Shown: piece by piece, positions 9,485 through 18,556 of the stretch
Numbering within the stretch: the first letter of the stretch is position 1
How the letters are laid out: the number at the start of each line of letters is the position of its first letter
Virus record (IMG/VR): IMGVR_UViG_3300031227_000023
Location: 25,916 to 89,915 of that record
Origin: a virus
Strand: one strand, 5' to 3'
DNA: 64,000 nt
Position numbers and translations under genes: made by a program
Notes under the pieces: model-generated
The model's database searches: none
The model's input: the letters and a program-made list of their open reading frames with translations, nothing else
What the model was told of the DNA's origin: nothing

Positions 9485-10096
9485 TCACCCCCACTCTGTG
9501 CCGTTGGCACGCAAGTCTTCTGCATACATTCTGGAATCACGCACAGACTCAAGCGTGAACTTGGCCGTGTACGCCCAAAGGTCAAGCGTTCCGGTAAATC
9601 GCTTGTACTCGAAATGCAGCCCACGCATGACGCATTCCATTCCGAACAGACCCGGCCACACAAACAACAAGGAATCAGGTGCCCCACCAATGACGCCCGC
9701 GCCCGCATTACTCACAGCCATGAAAGACAACAGGAACTTCCTGAAATCCTTCACTTCACCCACGGCATCAGCAAGACCACGCTGCCGTTCGATTGCAGTG
9801 AAAAACTGATCCACATACAACTGAATTGGAATTTCATGATTGCCGGTGTGGCTGAAAGTCAATGGCTGATGTGACATCCCCATGATGTCATCTTTATTGT
9901 AATAGGCTTCAATGCTGTGTTCAAACGTTTCAGGGTTCAAAGGGAATTCCCTTTCTTCCCCATCACGCAAGTTTTTTATGAACGCCTTCGTTGGATCAGT
10001 TGTTGCAAATCCCCACCCTTCAAACACCGGGGGTTCCCGCTGTTCCTGCCCCTGCTGATCTATCGGTGGAAACAAATCACCTTGTAATACAGGCAT
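9485..10096 (-). CDS. CIS tube-like tail protein (Afp7/Pvc7-type N-terminal domain)
   Basis: 203 residues. The segment FPLNPETFEHSIEAYYNKDD, followed by LTFSHTGNHEIPIQLYVD, follows the 'F.fNPe.l..s....y' pattern of contractile injection system tube-initiator proteins. It lies between the tape measure gene and the LysM-like gene, consistent with a protein capping or initiating the tube at the baseplate. The assignment is by motif and synteny. Confidence 0.75.
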   Translation of the reverse strand: MPVLQGDLFPPIDQQGQEQREPPVFEGWGFATTDPTKAFIKNLRDGEEREFPLNPETFEHSIEAYYNKDDIMGMSHQPLTFSHTGNHEIPIQLYVDQFFTAIERQRGLADAVGEVKDFRKFLLSFMAVSNAGAGVIGGAPDSLLFVWPGLFGMECVMRGLHFEYKRFTGTLDLWAYTAKFTLESVRDSRMYAEDLRANGTEWG

Positions 10097-10105
10097 GGCT
10101 TCTTC

Positions 10106-12838
10106 CTATGTTGCAGGCGATGGTTCAAGCATTCTAGCATCACGGGCTTCCCTAGCATTGGCCACTGCTTCTGCCACCACATCACCATCAATTTCCACCG
10201 TCACCTGTGTTGGCCTGTCTATCGCTGCCTTCATATCAGCACGCAACGCATCCCACTGTTTCTGATAGTCTGCTTGCGCACGTGCAGCTATCTTGCTTTG
10301 CGCTGCAACTCTTGCCGCCACATTATTCACACCTGTTGGATCTGGAATCACAGCCTGCCGCGCCTGCTGCACCACTTCCGGGCCACCGTTGGCAGCAACC
10401 TGCAATGTAGCTTCAGCAGCAGCGGCTTCCCGTTGCCGCCTCTTTACAATACGGAAAGCAAACTGCCGTTCAAGCCGTTCCTGTGTCTGCCCATTAACAG
10501 TATCGGTTTCCTTCATTTGTGCGAACATTGCCGCTGCACGTTTCTGAATGTCCGCACGCTGCGCCTGATTCATTGACTGCAACGCTTCTTCACCGGTTGC
10601 CGCAAACTTTTCTGTTACGCTTTTTTCCAACCCCAATTTTTCACGGATGTGGGTGATGGTTTCCTTGATTTCATCCCACTTGTGTGCCAGCAACAACAGC
10701 CCTGCGGCAATGGCAGCAATGGCCAAAGAAATTGCACCAAACGGGGTGACGGACCACGCCAAGGAAATGGCTGCACCCATCATGCGCATGAACAGCAACA
10801 GCGGCTTTAAGATAATCAGCCCGGCAGTAACGGCAAGAATGCCGGTTGCAATTCCGCCCAACACCTTGCCAGTGATTTCACCGGCCCCGTTCCACCCAAC
10901 AATCGCATCCTTGTTTTTATCAAATTCCCCCGTGCCGCCATTGATAATATCCCACACCAAACTGAACGCATCACCCATCATGCCGAGCATGGGAAGTAAA
11001 TAATTGTCAGCAGCATCAGCAATGCCTTCCACCATCCCATCAAAGAACTTCCCAACCCTTGTGAAAAACTGGCTTGCATTATCCACAAACTTCAGCAGCC
11101 CTTCATTTTCCGCCTTCCCCAACTCCTTTGTCATAGCATCAGACAAATGGCCATCAACCAACAACTGCACCAACGCTTGGAATCCAAGCTTGACCTTTTG
11201 CAACGGTCCAAGGAATTTATCCAAATCATCACTGCCCTTGCTGAACTGTTCCCGCACCACCTTGAACATCTTGTACATCACCCACCCAATTGCAACGATG
11301 GGAAGAATGGTCAACATCAACTTGCCCATCATCAACATCATCCCCTTGGCACTGATGCCAAGCAAGCCCATCACGCCCTTCACCAACAGGATTGTTCCGG
11401 CCAACATCAGGAAAGAACCTGTAAGCACTACAACCTTGGAAATCAACCGCTTTGTTCCATCATCCAACCCGCGCCACGTAACAATCAGCTTGTTCAAATT
11501 TTCAATCATCCACTCAATGGCAGGCCGCATGACCTGTGCAAACGCCTTGCCAAACACAATTTCAAACGTCTGCGCAGAACCCTGCAACAGAATCATTTGC
11601 CCCTTGAACGTATCCAACAGCTTCTTCCTGAATTCTTCAGCCGCGCCTTCTGCACCTTCAATTGCAAACCGCATGGCATTGACTGCCGCCCGACCCTTCA
11701 CCAACATCTTGGTTGCCGGATCAAGTGCATTAGTCAGGAACACCACGGCATCTGCATTTTTCAACACCGATCCGCTGCCGGTCTTAATCGCGCCACCACT
11801 CTTTTCAATCTCTGCCCGCAGATCCCTATAACCCTTTTCACCAATGATCATTTCACCGTTGGCCAGCTTCACTGCTTCCCGGTTGGCAAGAATGGCTTTA
11901 GTAACGGCACGGGTCACACCGGAAAATGAAAGGATTCCGCGCCTGCCCGCAAGGGTGGCTTCAAGACTCTGCCGCTTTTCATCCGTCCAATCTTTTGTGA
12001 CTTCAGCAAGATCCAAAATGATATCCATCATCGGGCGCATTTGCTTAGTTTCTTCATCGAAAACCTTTGCAAACGGCTTGATTGCATCCTGCACGCGACG
12101 TTCAGAGCCCAACCGCATGAACGCAGCAGACAACGCTGTCTGCGCCGTGAAGGCATCAATGCCCACGTTTCGCATCAGACCCATTGCAATCAGCATGTCA
12201 TCAAAAGACTGCCGGAACGGGGAACCCTTACCCATCAACTTGGGGAACGCCCCGATCATGTCGCGTGTTTGAAAGTTGGTAAGCTGTGTCACCCGCAACA
12301 GCTTGTCAGTCATAAGTGCCGCTTCCCCAACATCACGCCCGTATGCCTTCAGTGAAGCAGACGCAATGGCAGCAGCATCAGCCACGCCCAACTGACCCAT
12401 GGAACCGGCAGCAAGATCCAAAGACGAACGCAGCACGGTCATGGAATCAGCCGCATCAAAGCCCGTAGCACCCAAGACTTCCAAGCCTTCAGCGGCTTCC
12501 AGTGGGCTAAACTGCGTGGCAATACCAGCACTGATTGCAGCGTTTTCAAGCAGTTTCAATTCCCGCGTGGTGGCCTGCGTGATCCCACTGACTGATGCCA
12601 TCTTGAATTCAAATTCAGAAAAACCCTTTGCTGCGCTGAACGCACCTGAAAGCAACTTGGCACCGGCAGTGAAAGCAGCAAACCCCTGCCCCATCAGTTT
12701 CAGTGAAGCCGTGGCCGAACGGGTATGCCCGGCAAAGCCCATCATGCCGGAAGACATGTGGCGCATCATTTTGCCAAGGCCACCATCCTTGCCTTGAAAC
12801 AAAAACCCCGTGCCCATCAGGCCGCCATTCAGTGCCAT
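10106..12838 (-). CDS. Tape measure protein (TP901 family)
   Basis: 910 residues. The N-terminal third has the TP901 tape-measure core (FEFKMASVSGITQATTRELKLLE, QFSPLEAAEGLEVLGATGFDA, AFPKLMGKGSPFRQSFDDM). The centre holds several long hydrophobic segments (VVLTGSFLMLAGTILLVKGVMGLLG, IALAIAAIAAGLLLLA-like) expected of tape measures. The C-terminus is helical and coiled-coil-like (Ala/Gln/Arg-rich). At about 1.5 angstrom per residue it predicts a tail near 135 nm, a rule-of-thumb estimate. It follows the frameshifted chaperone genes, as is normal. Confidence 0.92.
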   Translation of the reverse strand: MALNGGLMGTGFLFQGKDGGLGKMMRHMSSGMMGFAGHTRSATASLKLMGQGFAAFTAGAKLLSGAFSAAKGFSEFEFKMASVSGITQATTRELKLLENAAISAGIATQFSPLEAAEGLEVLGATGFDAADSMTVLRSSLDLAAGSMGQLGVADAAAIASASLKAYGRDVGEAALMTDKLLRVTQLTNFQTRDMIGAFPKLMGKGSPFRQSFDDMLIAMGLMRNVGIDAFTAQTALSAAFMRLGSERRVQDAIKPFAKVFDEETKQMRPMMDIILDLAEVTKDWTDEKRQSLEATLAGRRGILSFSGVTRAVTKAILANREAVKLANGEMIIGEKGYRDLRAEIEKSGGAIKTGSGSVLKNADAVVFLTNALDPATKMLVKGRAAVNAMRFAIEGAEGAAEEFRKKLLDTFKGQMILLQGSAQTFEIVFGKAFAQVMRPAIEWMIENLNKLIVTWRGLDDGTKRLISKVVVLTGSFLMLAGTILLVKGVMGLLGISAKGMMLMMGKLMLTILPIVAIGWVMYKMFKVVREQFSKGSDDLDKFLGPLQKVKLGFQALVQLLVDGHLSDAMTKELGKAENEGLLKFVDNASQFFTRVGKFFDGMVEGIADAADNYLLPMLGMMGDAFSLVWDIINGGTGEFDKNKDAIVGWNGAGEITGKVLGGIATGILAVTAGLIILKPLLLFMRMMGAAISLAWSVTPFGAISLAIAAIAAGLLLLAHKWDEIKETITHIREKLGLEKSVTEKFAATGEEALQSMNQAQRADIQKRAAAMFAQMKETDTVNGQTQERLERQFAFRIVKRRQREAAAAEATLQVAANGGPEVVQQARQAVIPDPTGVNNVAARVAAQSKIAARAQADYQKQWDALRADMKAAIDRPTQVTVEIDGDVVAEAVANAREARDARMLEPSPAT

Positions 12839-12878
12839 TAGTCACGCCTTCCAATTGGCCAATGGCTGCCCGCGTTCG

Positions 12879-13930
12879 CTATCCTCTTGCCGCACGCGCT
12901 TCTTTTTGCCGCTGTTCTGTCACCCGATTCAACAGCCACAAGAATTGCTGCATGTCCAGTTCCCAAGCTTCCTTCCACGATATGTTCAGGCCACTGCCGT
13001 CTTGCTGCCACATCAGCCCAAACACGCCTTCAAGAATTTGTTCCCGGCTCATCACCGGGAACATGGCACCGATCAGTTCCGCTGCCGTCGCATCCGTGCC
13101 CTTTTCGATATACCAACCGCCGGAATCAGGAACCGTGAATCGCCAAAAGGGATGTCGAAATCATAGGTTTCCCCGCAGGATGGGCAAGCCACATCAATGG
13201 TAGTGTCAACACCACAGTCCACCTGATCCATGTAATCACGCAACGCTTCTGCATCCTGCGTGTACATTTCCGATTCAATCCACTTGGGCAGATCCACACC
13301 CTTCACCCCTTCCACTTCCAGCACACGCATGCGCAGGGCTGCGCTTGATAGCTTCTGTCGCTGTTGGTGCTGTATCTTGGCAAACTTCAGTTCATCTTCG
13401 CCGGTGGCCAGCTTGAACCAACACGTGCGCTTTGCAACTTCCAGCCCGAACGCAAACTTGTTGTCACCGGATTCCAGTATCGCCCGGCTTGCCTTCGGAA
13501 GTTCCTGCACGGTCAGTGCGTCAAGGTCCACTGCATTAGACTGATCCTTTTCCCCGCATTCCGTACACGTGGCGGGAATTTCATAATTCTTCCCATCCTT
13601 CACGCTGATCTTCCTGAGATTAACCAACATGTGGAACCTGTCACCCTGCAACAGTTTCAGCGGGTTCAGCCGCGCACCGTCTTCAATTCCCCACCCCGCA
13701 TACACGCCCGGATCATCGACACCCAACAGGCAGGCGTCAAGGATTTGGGAAAGGGCAACGCCGCTGCGCATCTTGGCCCGATCCGCCAACGCATTCTGTT
13801 CCTTCACCTTCATTGGCCTGATCCGGTACACCATCCCAGACGGTGCCGTGAACTGTTGGCCATCACCCCCAATGGGTACTTCTTTTATGGGATCTTCTTT
13901 GGATGTCTTGGGCGGGTCTTTCTGTGGCAT
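12879..13930 (-). CDS. Tail assembly chaperone, -1 frameshift fusion product (gpGT-like)
   Basis: Ribosomes slipping -1 at 13151-13145 would add 88 residues to the first 262 of the short product, giving ~350 aa ending at 12879. The -1 frame is open and protein-like well upstream of its first ATG (FTVPDSGGWYIEKG, AAELIGAMFPVMS, then WKEAWELDMQQFLWLLNRV). That makes an independent small gene starting at 13064 less likely. The Trp-rich C-terminus resembles the T-domain of other tail chaperone pairs. Gene order (tube, chaperones, tape measure) agrees. Confidence 0.75.
13073..13930 (-). CDS. Tail assembly chaperone, short product (zinc-binding)
   Basis: 285 residues from ATG 13930, with AAAGGG upstream; a GTG at 13933 is less likely. 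Two Cys pairs (CTECGEKDQ around residue 120 and CPSCGETYDFD around 250) suggest a bound zinc. It sits between tube and tape measure genes, the usual place for the gpG/gpE-type chaperones that coat the tape measure during tail assembly. Near its end a slippery heptamer allows a -1 shift into the following frame (see 12879-13930). Confidence 0.8.
   Translation of the reverse strand: MPQKDPPKTSKEDPIKEVPIGGDGQQFTAPSGMVYRIRPMKVKEQNALADRAKMRSGVALSQILDACLLGVDDPGVYAGWGIEDGARLNPLKLLQGDRFHMLVNLRKISVKDGKNYEIPATCTECGEKDQSNAVDLDALTVQELPKASRAILESGDNKFAFGLEVAKRTCWFKLATGEDELKFAKIQHQQRQKLSSAALRMRVLEVEGVKGVDLPKWIESEMYTQDAEALRDYMDQVDCGVDTTIDVACPSCGETYDFDIPFGDSRFLIPAVGISKRARMRRQRN
13145..13151 (-). promoter_or_regulatory. 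-1 ribosomal frameshift site C CCT TTT
   Basis: On the coding strand the heptamer reads C CCT TTT in the frame of the 285-aa gene (codons ATC CCT TTT GGC). This fits X XXY YYZ exactly. The -1 frame entered here is precisely that of the 88-residue extension. No downstream pseudoknot was evaluated. Confidence 0.8.
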
Positions 13931-13982
13931 CACATTGCCCTTTCATTTGATTGTTTCATTGTCCATTAAGTTAGCACCGACA

Positions 13983-14002
13983 CGGGGCACCGGAATGCCC
14001 CG
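13983..14002 (-). other. Stem-loop between tube and chaperone genes
   Basis: A perfect 7-bp stem CGGGGCA/TGCCCCG with a 6-base loop lies in the 98-bp gap between the tube stop (14029) and the chaperone start. There is no T-tract after it, so it may be an mRNA-stabilising or processing hairpin, or a weak attenuator, rather than an intrinsic terminator. Confidence 0.6.
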
Positions 14003-14028
14003 CATCAGCTAAGGGTTGACAGCCTTGA

Positions 14029-14481
14029 TCAAGCCGCTTCTTCCCAATAGTCACAGGCAATCACCACCGACTCTGCCCGGTGGTCATCACTTGTTGCGTC
14101 AAAGTCACCTTCACTGAACCGCTTGCACCATGCGTTGAAACACCTGATGCGCTTCACGTCGTTCCCGGCCCGATCCAACTGCACAACGTCAATCGTGCGG
14201 TACAGATCAGACGGGTTGGCACCGGTGCCTTCAGCCACAGCAACGCATTCCTTCATCCACTGAAGCAGATCAGTGTCATCATCGAACACGCCCCGTTCCA
14301 ACGTGATGTCAGGGAACGTGACAGTGGCACCCGGCTGCTTCTTAGCAATCAGGGAACCGCCTTGCTTGTAACTCGATTCACCGACTTCCACAGCAAGTTC
14401 CGAACAGCTTTGGAATTCGGCAGACACCACCTTGTCAATCTCAACAAGGAAAGTGCCTTTCAACATGAAATCGCGTGCCAT
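14029..14481 (-). CDS. Tail tube protein (T4 gp19-like)
   Basis: 150 residues beginning MARDFMLKGTFLVEIDKV, with SELAVEVGESSYKQGG and PGATVTFPDITLERGVFDDD. This is the standard tube-protein arrangement (beta-barrel, then a 'P....l.l.rG....d' hairpin). It directly follows the sheath gene. It would polymerise into the inner tube around the tape measure. Confidence 0.9.
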   Translation of the reverse strand: MARDFMLKGTFLVEIDKVVSAEFQSCSELAVEVGESSYKQGGSLIAKKQPGATVTFPDITLERGVFDDDTDLLQWMKECVAVAEGTGANPSDLYRTIDVVQLDRAGNDVKRIRCFNAWCKRFSEGDFDATSDDHRAESVVIACDYWEEAA

Positions 14482-14529
14482 GGTAGCAACCCTTTCACTT
14501 TAAATCAGACGGCAAAAACAGCACACCGA

Positions 14530-16770
14530 TCATGCTGCTTCGTCAAACGCCCGCGTGTCTTTCGATACTTCCACATTGATGAACTCAGCAGGCGTGGCCA
14601 TGGCCAAGCCCATACGAACCTTCAGCTTCCCCTTCGCAACCTGCGGTGCCGGGTTCAACTCCTCGGATACATCCACAAAGAAAGCCGTTTCCGGGTTCTT
14701 CGAAGCAAACGCGCCAATGCCCATCTGCCCGCGCAAGTAGATTTCCACCATACGCTTGACCCGCGCACGCAGTTCCGGGGTGTTGTTTTCGTGCTTCACG
14801 AATTGCAACAGTTCCACCACATCGTGCTTGATATGGATCACGCCCCGGCTTTGGTTCACGAACGGCCAATTGCTGTTGCTATCCAACGCCCGTCCACCGT
14901 CCACATGCCGTGGCCCGGCTGCATACTGCGTGATGGGGTTGATGCGTTCGGGGTAAAGCAAATCCCTGATTTCATCCCGCAGCACTGCTTCATCCTGGAA
15001 GCCAATGCACCCACGCAGGTGCCCGTTTTCCGTGCCAGCCGGTGACTTGTAAATGCCACCCTTTTTGGTGTTATCCAATCGAGACATCAGACCCATGATC
15101 CCACCGGACGGGGGAACATCAACGCTGTCTTCATTGCCGTACACCGACACGGACGGGTTCACAACCTTGTACCATGGCCAATAAACCGAACCGTTGCCCG
15201 CACCGTCTTTCAACGCTGCCGTGGTTCCAACATACGTGATGGCCTGCGTGTACGTGTTGCCCGTGGGGGTGTCAAAGACCACATACACCATGCCTTCACG
15301 GTACGTGTCTGCGTACACGATCAGGCCGGACGCAACGCCCGCTGTGGCCCTACCAGGAACGGCCAACAGGGAAAGGTTGTGGATTGCGTTTAAGCCATAC
15401 AGGCCATTCACACCGGCTTCACTGCCAATGAAATCTGCATCAGCAATGCTTGCCAATCCATCGTTGCCACCGGTCATTGCGGCAGACGTGGCATTTGCCG
15501 GACGTTGCGCAGTGACGGAACCAGCCGCATCTTGATCTGTCACACTGATCAGGCTGCTGCCCGTGTCCGCGTGATTGATCACGGTTTCACAGAAGTTGGC
15601 AAGGGTATCACCCATGGAAATATTCTTCCACCGCTCCTTTACCAACCCGGACACCAACACGTACAGGTTGAATTCACTGGCAGTGCCGCTTGTTGCGGCT
15701 GCCACCTGCACGGTGATGTTCGCGGCAAAAACGCCTTCAGTCTTGCCGTTGCATACCAACGTGTTGACTGCCGTGCCTGCGCTGCCGTAGTTCACCGCAT
15801 TGTCAAAGCCAATTTCATCATCAGCCGTGGAAGCCGCAAGGATCTGCACGCTTGACGCTGCGCCGGTGGTGTTGGAAGTGATCGTGATGGTGGTGGTGCC
15901 GGAAACGGTAACACCGCTGCCTTGCGTCACTGCCAATTCAATGATCGTCTTCAATTCCGCACCCGTCACGTTGGCCACATCAGCCACGTTGCCTGTGCCG
16001 GTATTCAGATCCACAGGGAAGCCCAACACCGCGTTGGACGTGCCACCGGTAATCTGCACCTTGGAACTTGTGCCCAACACATCAGATATGATCCGAACGG
16101 TGTTGCCACCAATCACGGTGCAGCTTGCACCGATCAGACCCGCGTTGATCACTGCCGCCACTTCTTCAGCGGTTGCAGCACCAATTGCGGAAAAGGAACC
16201 GGTCAAAAAAGTTACGGTCTGCGTGCTGCCGCCATCAATCTGCACGGTCAGGGTTTCCGCATTGCTAAGGGCAAACGTTTCCGTGCTTACGCACGTTTCA
16301 ACAGCGGCAACCGCAGTGATCGTTGCCGTTTCTTCCGTTCCGGGTATTGCGGTGTCAACCAAGACTTCCAGGGTGTCACCACTGGCCAACGCGAATGTGG
16401 CACTGTTGGTGCTGATCACGGCACCGGCAGACGCACTTGCCGCAGCCGTTTGCAACGTGACAGCACCCTTAGCAGCCGTGGCCAACGTGCCAGCATCCAC
16501 ATCCGAATAATGGACCACGCGCACGATCCAAGCATACTTGCCGCCTTCACGGAAAAACTGCGCAACGGCCAAGGCCATGTCACTGTTGGCGTTGTAGCCA
16601 CCGAACTTTTCCACATATTCCGTCCAAGAGGTGACAAGGGTGGCTGCACCAATCGGGCCACGGTCAGCAACCCCAATGAACCCGGCCACTGCTGTTGGCT
16701 TTTCAGCCAAATCTTTCATCAATGGCGTGGCATCAGAAGCCTTCACGCCCGGACTAAGTTGCGTCGTCAT
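14530..16770 (-). CDS. Tail sheath protein with large internal insertion
   Basis: 746 residues. The N-terminus (LSPGVKASD, AVAGFIGVADRGP, SWTEYVEKFGGY, AQFFREGGKYAWIVRVV) and C-terminus (EAVLRDEIRDLLYPERINPI, DVVELLQFVKHENN, FFVDVSEELNPAPQVAKGKLKVRMGLAM) are those of contractile sheath proteins. Between them, residues ~90-400 hold a Thr/Ala/Val-rich beta region with at least two repeats of an ATAEEVAAVINA...S...GTSSKVQI...LGF-like unit. This makes it longer than most sheaths. The insert probably projects from the sheath surface. Confidence 0.92.
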   Translation of the reverse strand: MTTQLSPGVKASDATPLMKDLAEKPTAVAGFIGVADRGPIGAATLVTSWTEYVEKFGGYNANSDMALAVAQFFREGGKYAWIVRVVHYSDVDAGTLATAAKGAVTLQTAAASASAGAVISTNSATFALASGDTLEVLVDTAIPGTEETATITAVAAVETCVSTETFALSNAETLTVQIDGGSTQTVTFLTGSFSAIGAATAEEVAAVINAGLIGASCTVIGGNTVRIISDVLGTSSKVQITGGTSNAVLGFPVDLNTGTGNVADVANVTGAELKTIIELAVTQGSGVTVSGTTTITITSNTTGAASSVQILAASTADDEIGFDNAVNYGSAGTAVNTLVCNGKTEGVFAANITVQVAAATSGTASEFNLYVLVSGLVKERWKNISMGDTLANFCETVINHADTGSSLISVTDQDAAGSVTAQRPANATSAAMTGGNDGLASIADADFIGSEAGVNGLYGLNAIHNLSLLAVPGRATAGVASGLIVYADTYREGMVYVVFDTPTGNTYTQAITYVGTTAALKDGAGNGSVYWPWYKVVNPSVSVYGNEDSVDVPPSGGIMGLMSRLDNTKKGGIYKSPAGTENGHLRGCIGFQDEAVLRDEIRDLLYPERINPITQYAAGPRHVDGGRALDSNSNWPFVNQSRGVIHIKHDVVELLQFVKHENNTPELRARVKRMVEIYLRGQMGIGAFASKNPETAFFVDVSEELNPAPQVAKGKLKVRMGLAMATPAEFINVEVSKDTRAFDEAA

Positions 16771-16782
16771 GTTTGATGCTCC

Positions 16783-17133
16783 TTATTTCTTGGGTTCGGG
16801 CTTGGGTGCCACCCTGCCTGCCTGTGCAGCCTTGGGTGCCTGCGCCTGAACCGGTTTCTTTTTCGCTGGGGGGATGGCCACATTGGCCTTGATACGACCA
16901 CGCGCCAACGCAGCGGCAACATCGGGGCATTCCAAAACCGAGTCATGGAACGGGCCAGCCTTCACGCCAACCATCAGGTGAATGGCAAACGGAACGCGCC
17001 GCACCTTCCCCTTGCCAGCATCACCGGGCAACTTCTGCCGCGTACACAAGCACTTCCCGGATTGCACACAATACACATCGTGTTCCAAGTGCAAACTGAT
17101 CGGTGCCCTTGTCAAATTCTCAAGCCTAATCAT
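16783..17133 (-). CDS. Small protein upstream of sheath, Pro/Ala/Lys-rich tail
   Basis: 116 residues. The first ~85 appear folded (CVQSGKCLCTRQKL, FHDSVLECPDVAAAL). The C-terminal ~30 are a low-complexity Pro/Ala/Lys/Gln stretch, probably disordered. It shares ATGA with the previous gene and lies between the tail-completion-like gene and the sheath. Function unknown; a virion or tail accessory role is inferred from location. Confidence 0.65.
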   Translation of the reverse strand: MIRLENLTRAPISLHLEHDVYCVQSGKCLCTRQKLPGDAGKGKVRRVPFAIHLMVGVKAGPFHDSVLECPDVAAALARGRIKANVAIPPAKKKPVQAQAPKAAQAGRVAPKPEPKK

Positions 17134-18059
17134 GGTAATTGCTCCTGTGTCACTGTCGGATCATCTGTTACGGTCCACCCGCGTTCAACAACTGCACGGT
17201 CATCATCTTCATGCCTGAACCCGCGCACAACAAACGGGCAAGAAAACTGATGAACACGGTTGCGCCCACCGGTGGTTGCAAGCTGCAACTTGGGCGGATC
17301 GGTCAAAATCAGCGGGAACGATTCAGCGTCTTCATCCTCAAATGTTAGCCACACGTGCTTCACAGTCAGAAAGAAACGATTCACCACCTTCTTCAAGGCC
17401 ATCAATTCGTTCCTGTTGTCACTGGCAACAACCAAAGTGAACAACAACTTGACCCATTCAACGGGTGCCTTCTGCACCCACTGCGGACCTGTTGCCGTTC
17501 GCTTCCTTGCTTGCTGATTCCTGTAAAGCCGGTCCCACTCTTCATCCGGCCCTTCAACAATCACAATCGGCAAACCTGCGCTTGCAACATCCACAGAAGC
17601 AACACCAAGTTCATCCACTTCTGCGTGATCCAAGTCAGTCAGCCAAGCCACGTTTGGCAAGCTATGACGTTTTAAAAGAACGAGCAACGCACGGACAATT
17701 GCCGAATCTCTCGATTCCCCAACCAATGCGGTCAGTTGATATGTGAACGCATCGGGTCCTATAACGGTTTCAGTTGTGTTGCCATCATCATCAAGCCGAT
17801 TCACCACAATGTCAACATTCTTGGGCAAATCAGAAACGCTGTCTACATACACCGGAACCACAAAATACAGCAGCGTTGGGGCAACAACCTGCACCTTTGA
17901 AGACAGCACCCCATTGACGGAAACACTCATGGTCAACTGTTCATCACCACCACCCGTGCCGGACACAGGCAACCGGAAGTCTTCACCCCACAGCCGTACC
18001 AAATACCCACCTGTGGGTGGTCCAACGATTCGGTCCAAATGATCAAAGCGCAATGCCAT
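17130..18059 (-). CDS. Tail completion/neck-region protein with possible IPT/TIG domain
   Basis: 309 residues from ATG 18059, overlapping the previous stop as TGATG; the open frame to 18119 lies inside the upstream gene. The first ~100 residues (RIVGPPTGGYLVRLWGEDFRLP, APTLLYFVVP) look like an IPT/TIG Ig-like domain. The C-terminal half (VKLLFTLVVASDNRNELMALKKVV, FEDEDAESFPLILTDPP) resembles the tail-terminator type of neck protein. It lies between a head-tail joining gene and the sheath, as a terminator would. Confidence 0.6.
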   Translation of the reverse strand: MALRFDHLDRIVGPPTGGYLVRLWGEDFRLPVSGTGGGDEQLTMSVSVNGVLSSKVQVVAPTLLYFVVPVYVDSVSDLPKNVDIVVNRLDDDGNTTETVIGPDAFTYQLTALVGESRDSAIVRALLVLLKRHSLPNVAWLTDLDHAEVDELGVASVDVASAGLPIVIVEGPDEEWDRLYRNQQARKRTATGPQWVQKAPVEWVKLLFTLVVASDNRNELMALKKVVNRFFLTVKHVWLTFEDEDAESFPLILTDPPKLQLATTGGRNRVHQFSCPFVVRGFRHEDDDRAVVERGWTVTDDPTVTQEQLP

Positions 18060-18556
18060 CACAACCCCAACGCTTTCTGCCAATCCTTGGGCAATTCCTG
18101 CAACTTCTTCTTCACCCACGTATCATAGGTTTGCTGAAGAAAGCTGCGCCGGGGAATGATCACATTTTTGCTTCTGCCTGCGCGGTGCGTTCCAAACTCA
18201 TGCACAGCCGCAATGTTTGCCAATGACCGCGTGCCGCTCTTATCCCTGTGTTGCGCCTGCCTTAATACTCCCACAAAATATCCCTGCCCAACCTTGCGCA
18301 CAATCACGCTGCGCCGCAGTTGCCCGGTAACAATCAGGATCTTCGGATTGCGCACCTTTTCCTTGCGCTGCCGTTGCATCAACGTGCTGGCAGCAAGCGG
18401 TTCCCATGGCGTGCCGCCCGGCTTCTGATTGGTAATTCCCTTGACCACTTCAGCCTGAAACTCATGCGCATACAAAGCTGTCAGCCTGCCTTCTGCAACC
18501 TGAACCTTCTTTGCCAGTGACGCCATGAACCCCGCAGCCTGACCGGAAGACATCAT
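18059..18556 (-). CDS. Phage virion morphogenesis / HK97 gp10-like protein
   Basis: 165 residues. The order of W-E-P-L-A-x-S-T, then LIVTGQLRRSV, then a Y/F-x-V-G segment and AAVHEFGTHRAG...IPRRSFLQ is characteristic of the Mu gpG / HK97 gp10 virion-morphogenesis family of head-tail joining or tail-completion proteins. It shares ATGA with the upstream stop. Neighbours on both sides are connector genes. Confidence 0.85.
   Translation of the reverse strand: MMSSGQAAGFMASLAKKVQVAEGRLTALYAHEFQAEVVKGITNQKPGGTPWEPLAASTLMQRQRKEKVRNPKILIVTGQLRRSVIVRKVGQGYFVGVLRQAQHRDKSGTRSLANIAAVHEFGTHRAGRSKNVIIPRRSFLQQTYDTWVKKKLQELPKDWQKALGL

Noticed and set aside
9478-9708. N-terminal extension of the LysM-like gene to 9708
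   Set aside because: It is wholly inside the upstream CIS-tube-like gene in another frame. The ATG at 9480 gives the family-sized protein.
12879-13064. Separate 61-residue gene after the tail chaperone
   Set aside because: The frame is protein-like far upstream of its ATG and is entered in phase by the slippery heptamer, so a frameshift product explains it better.
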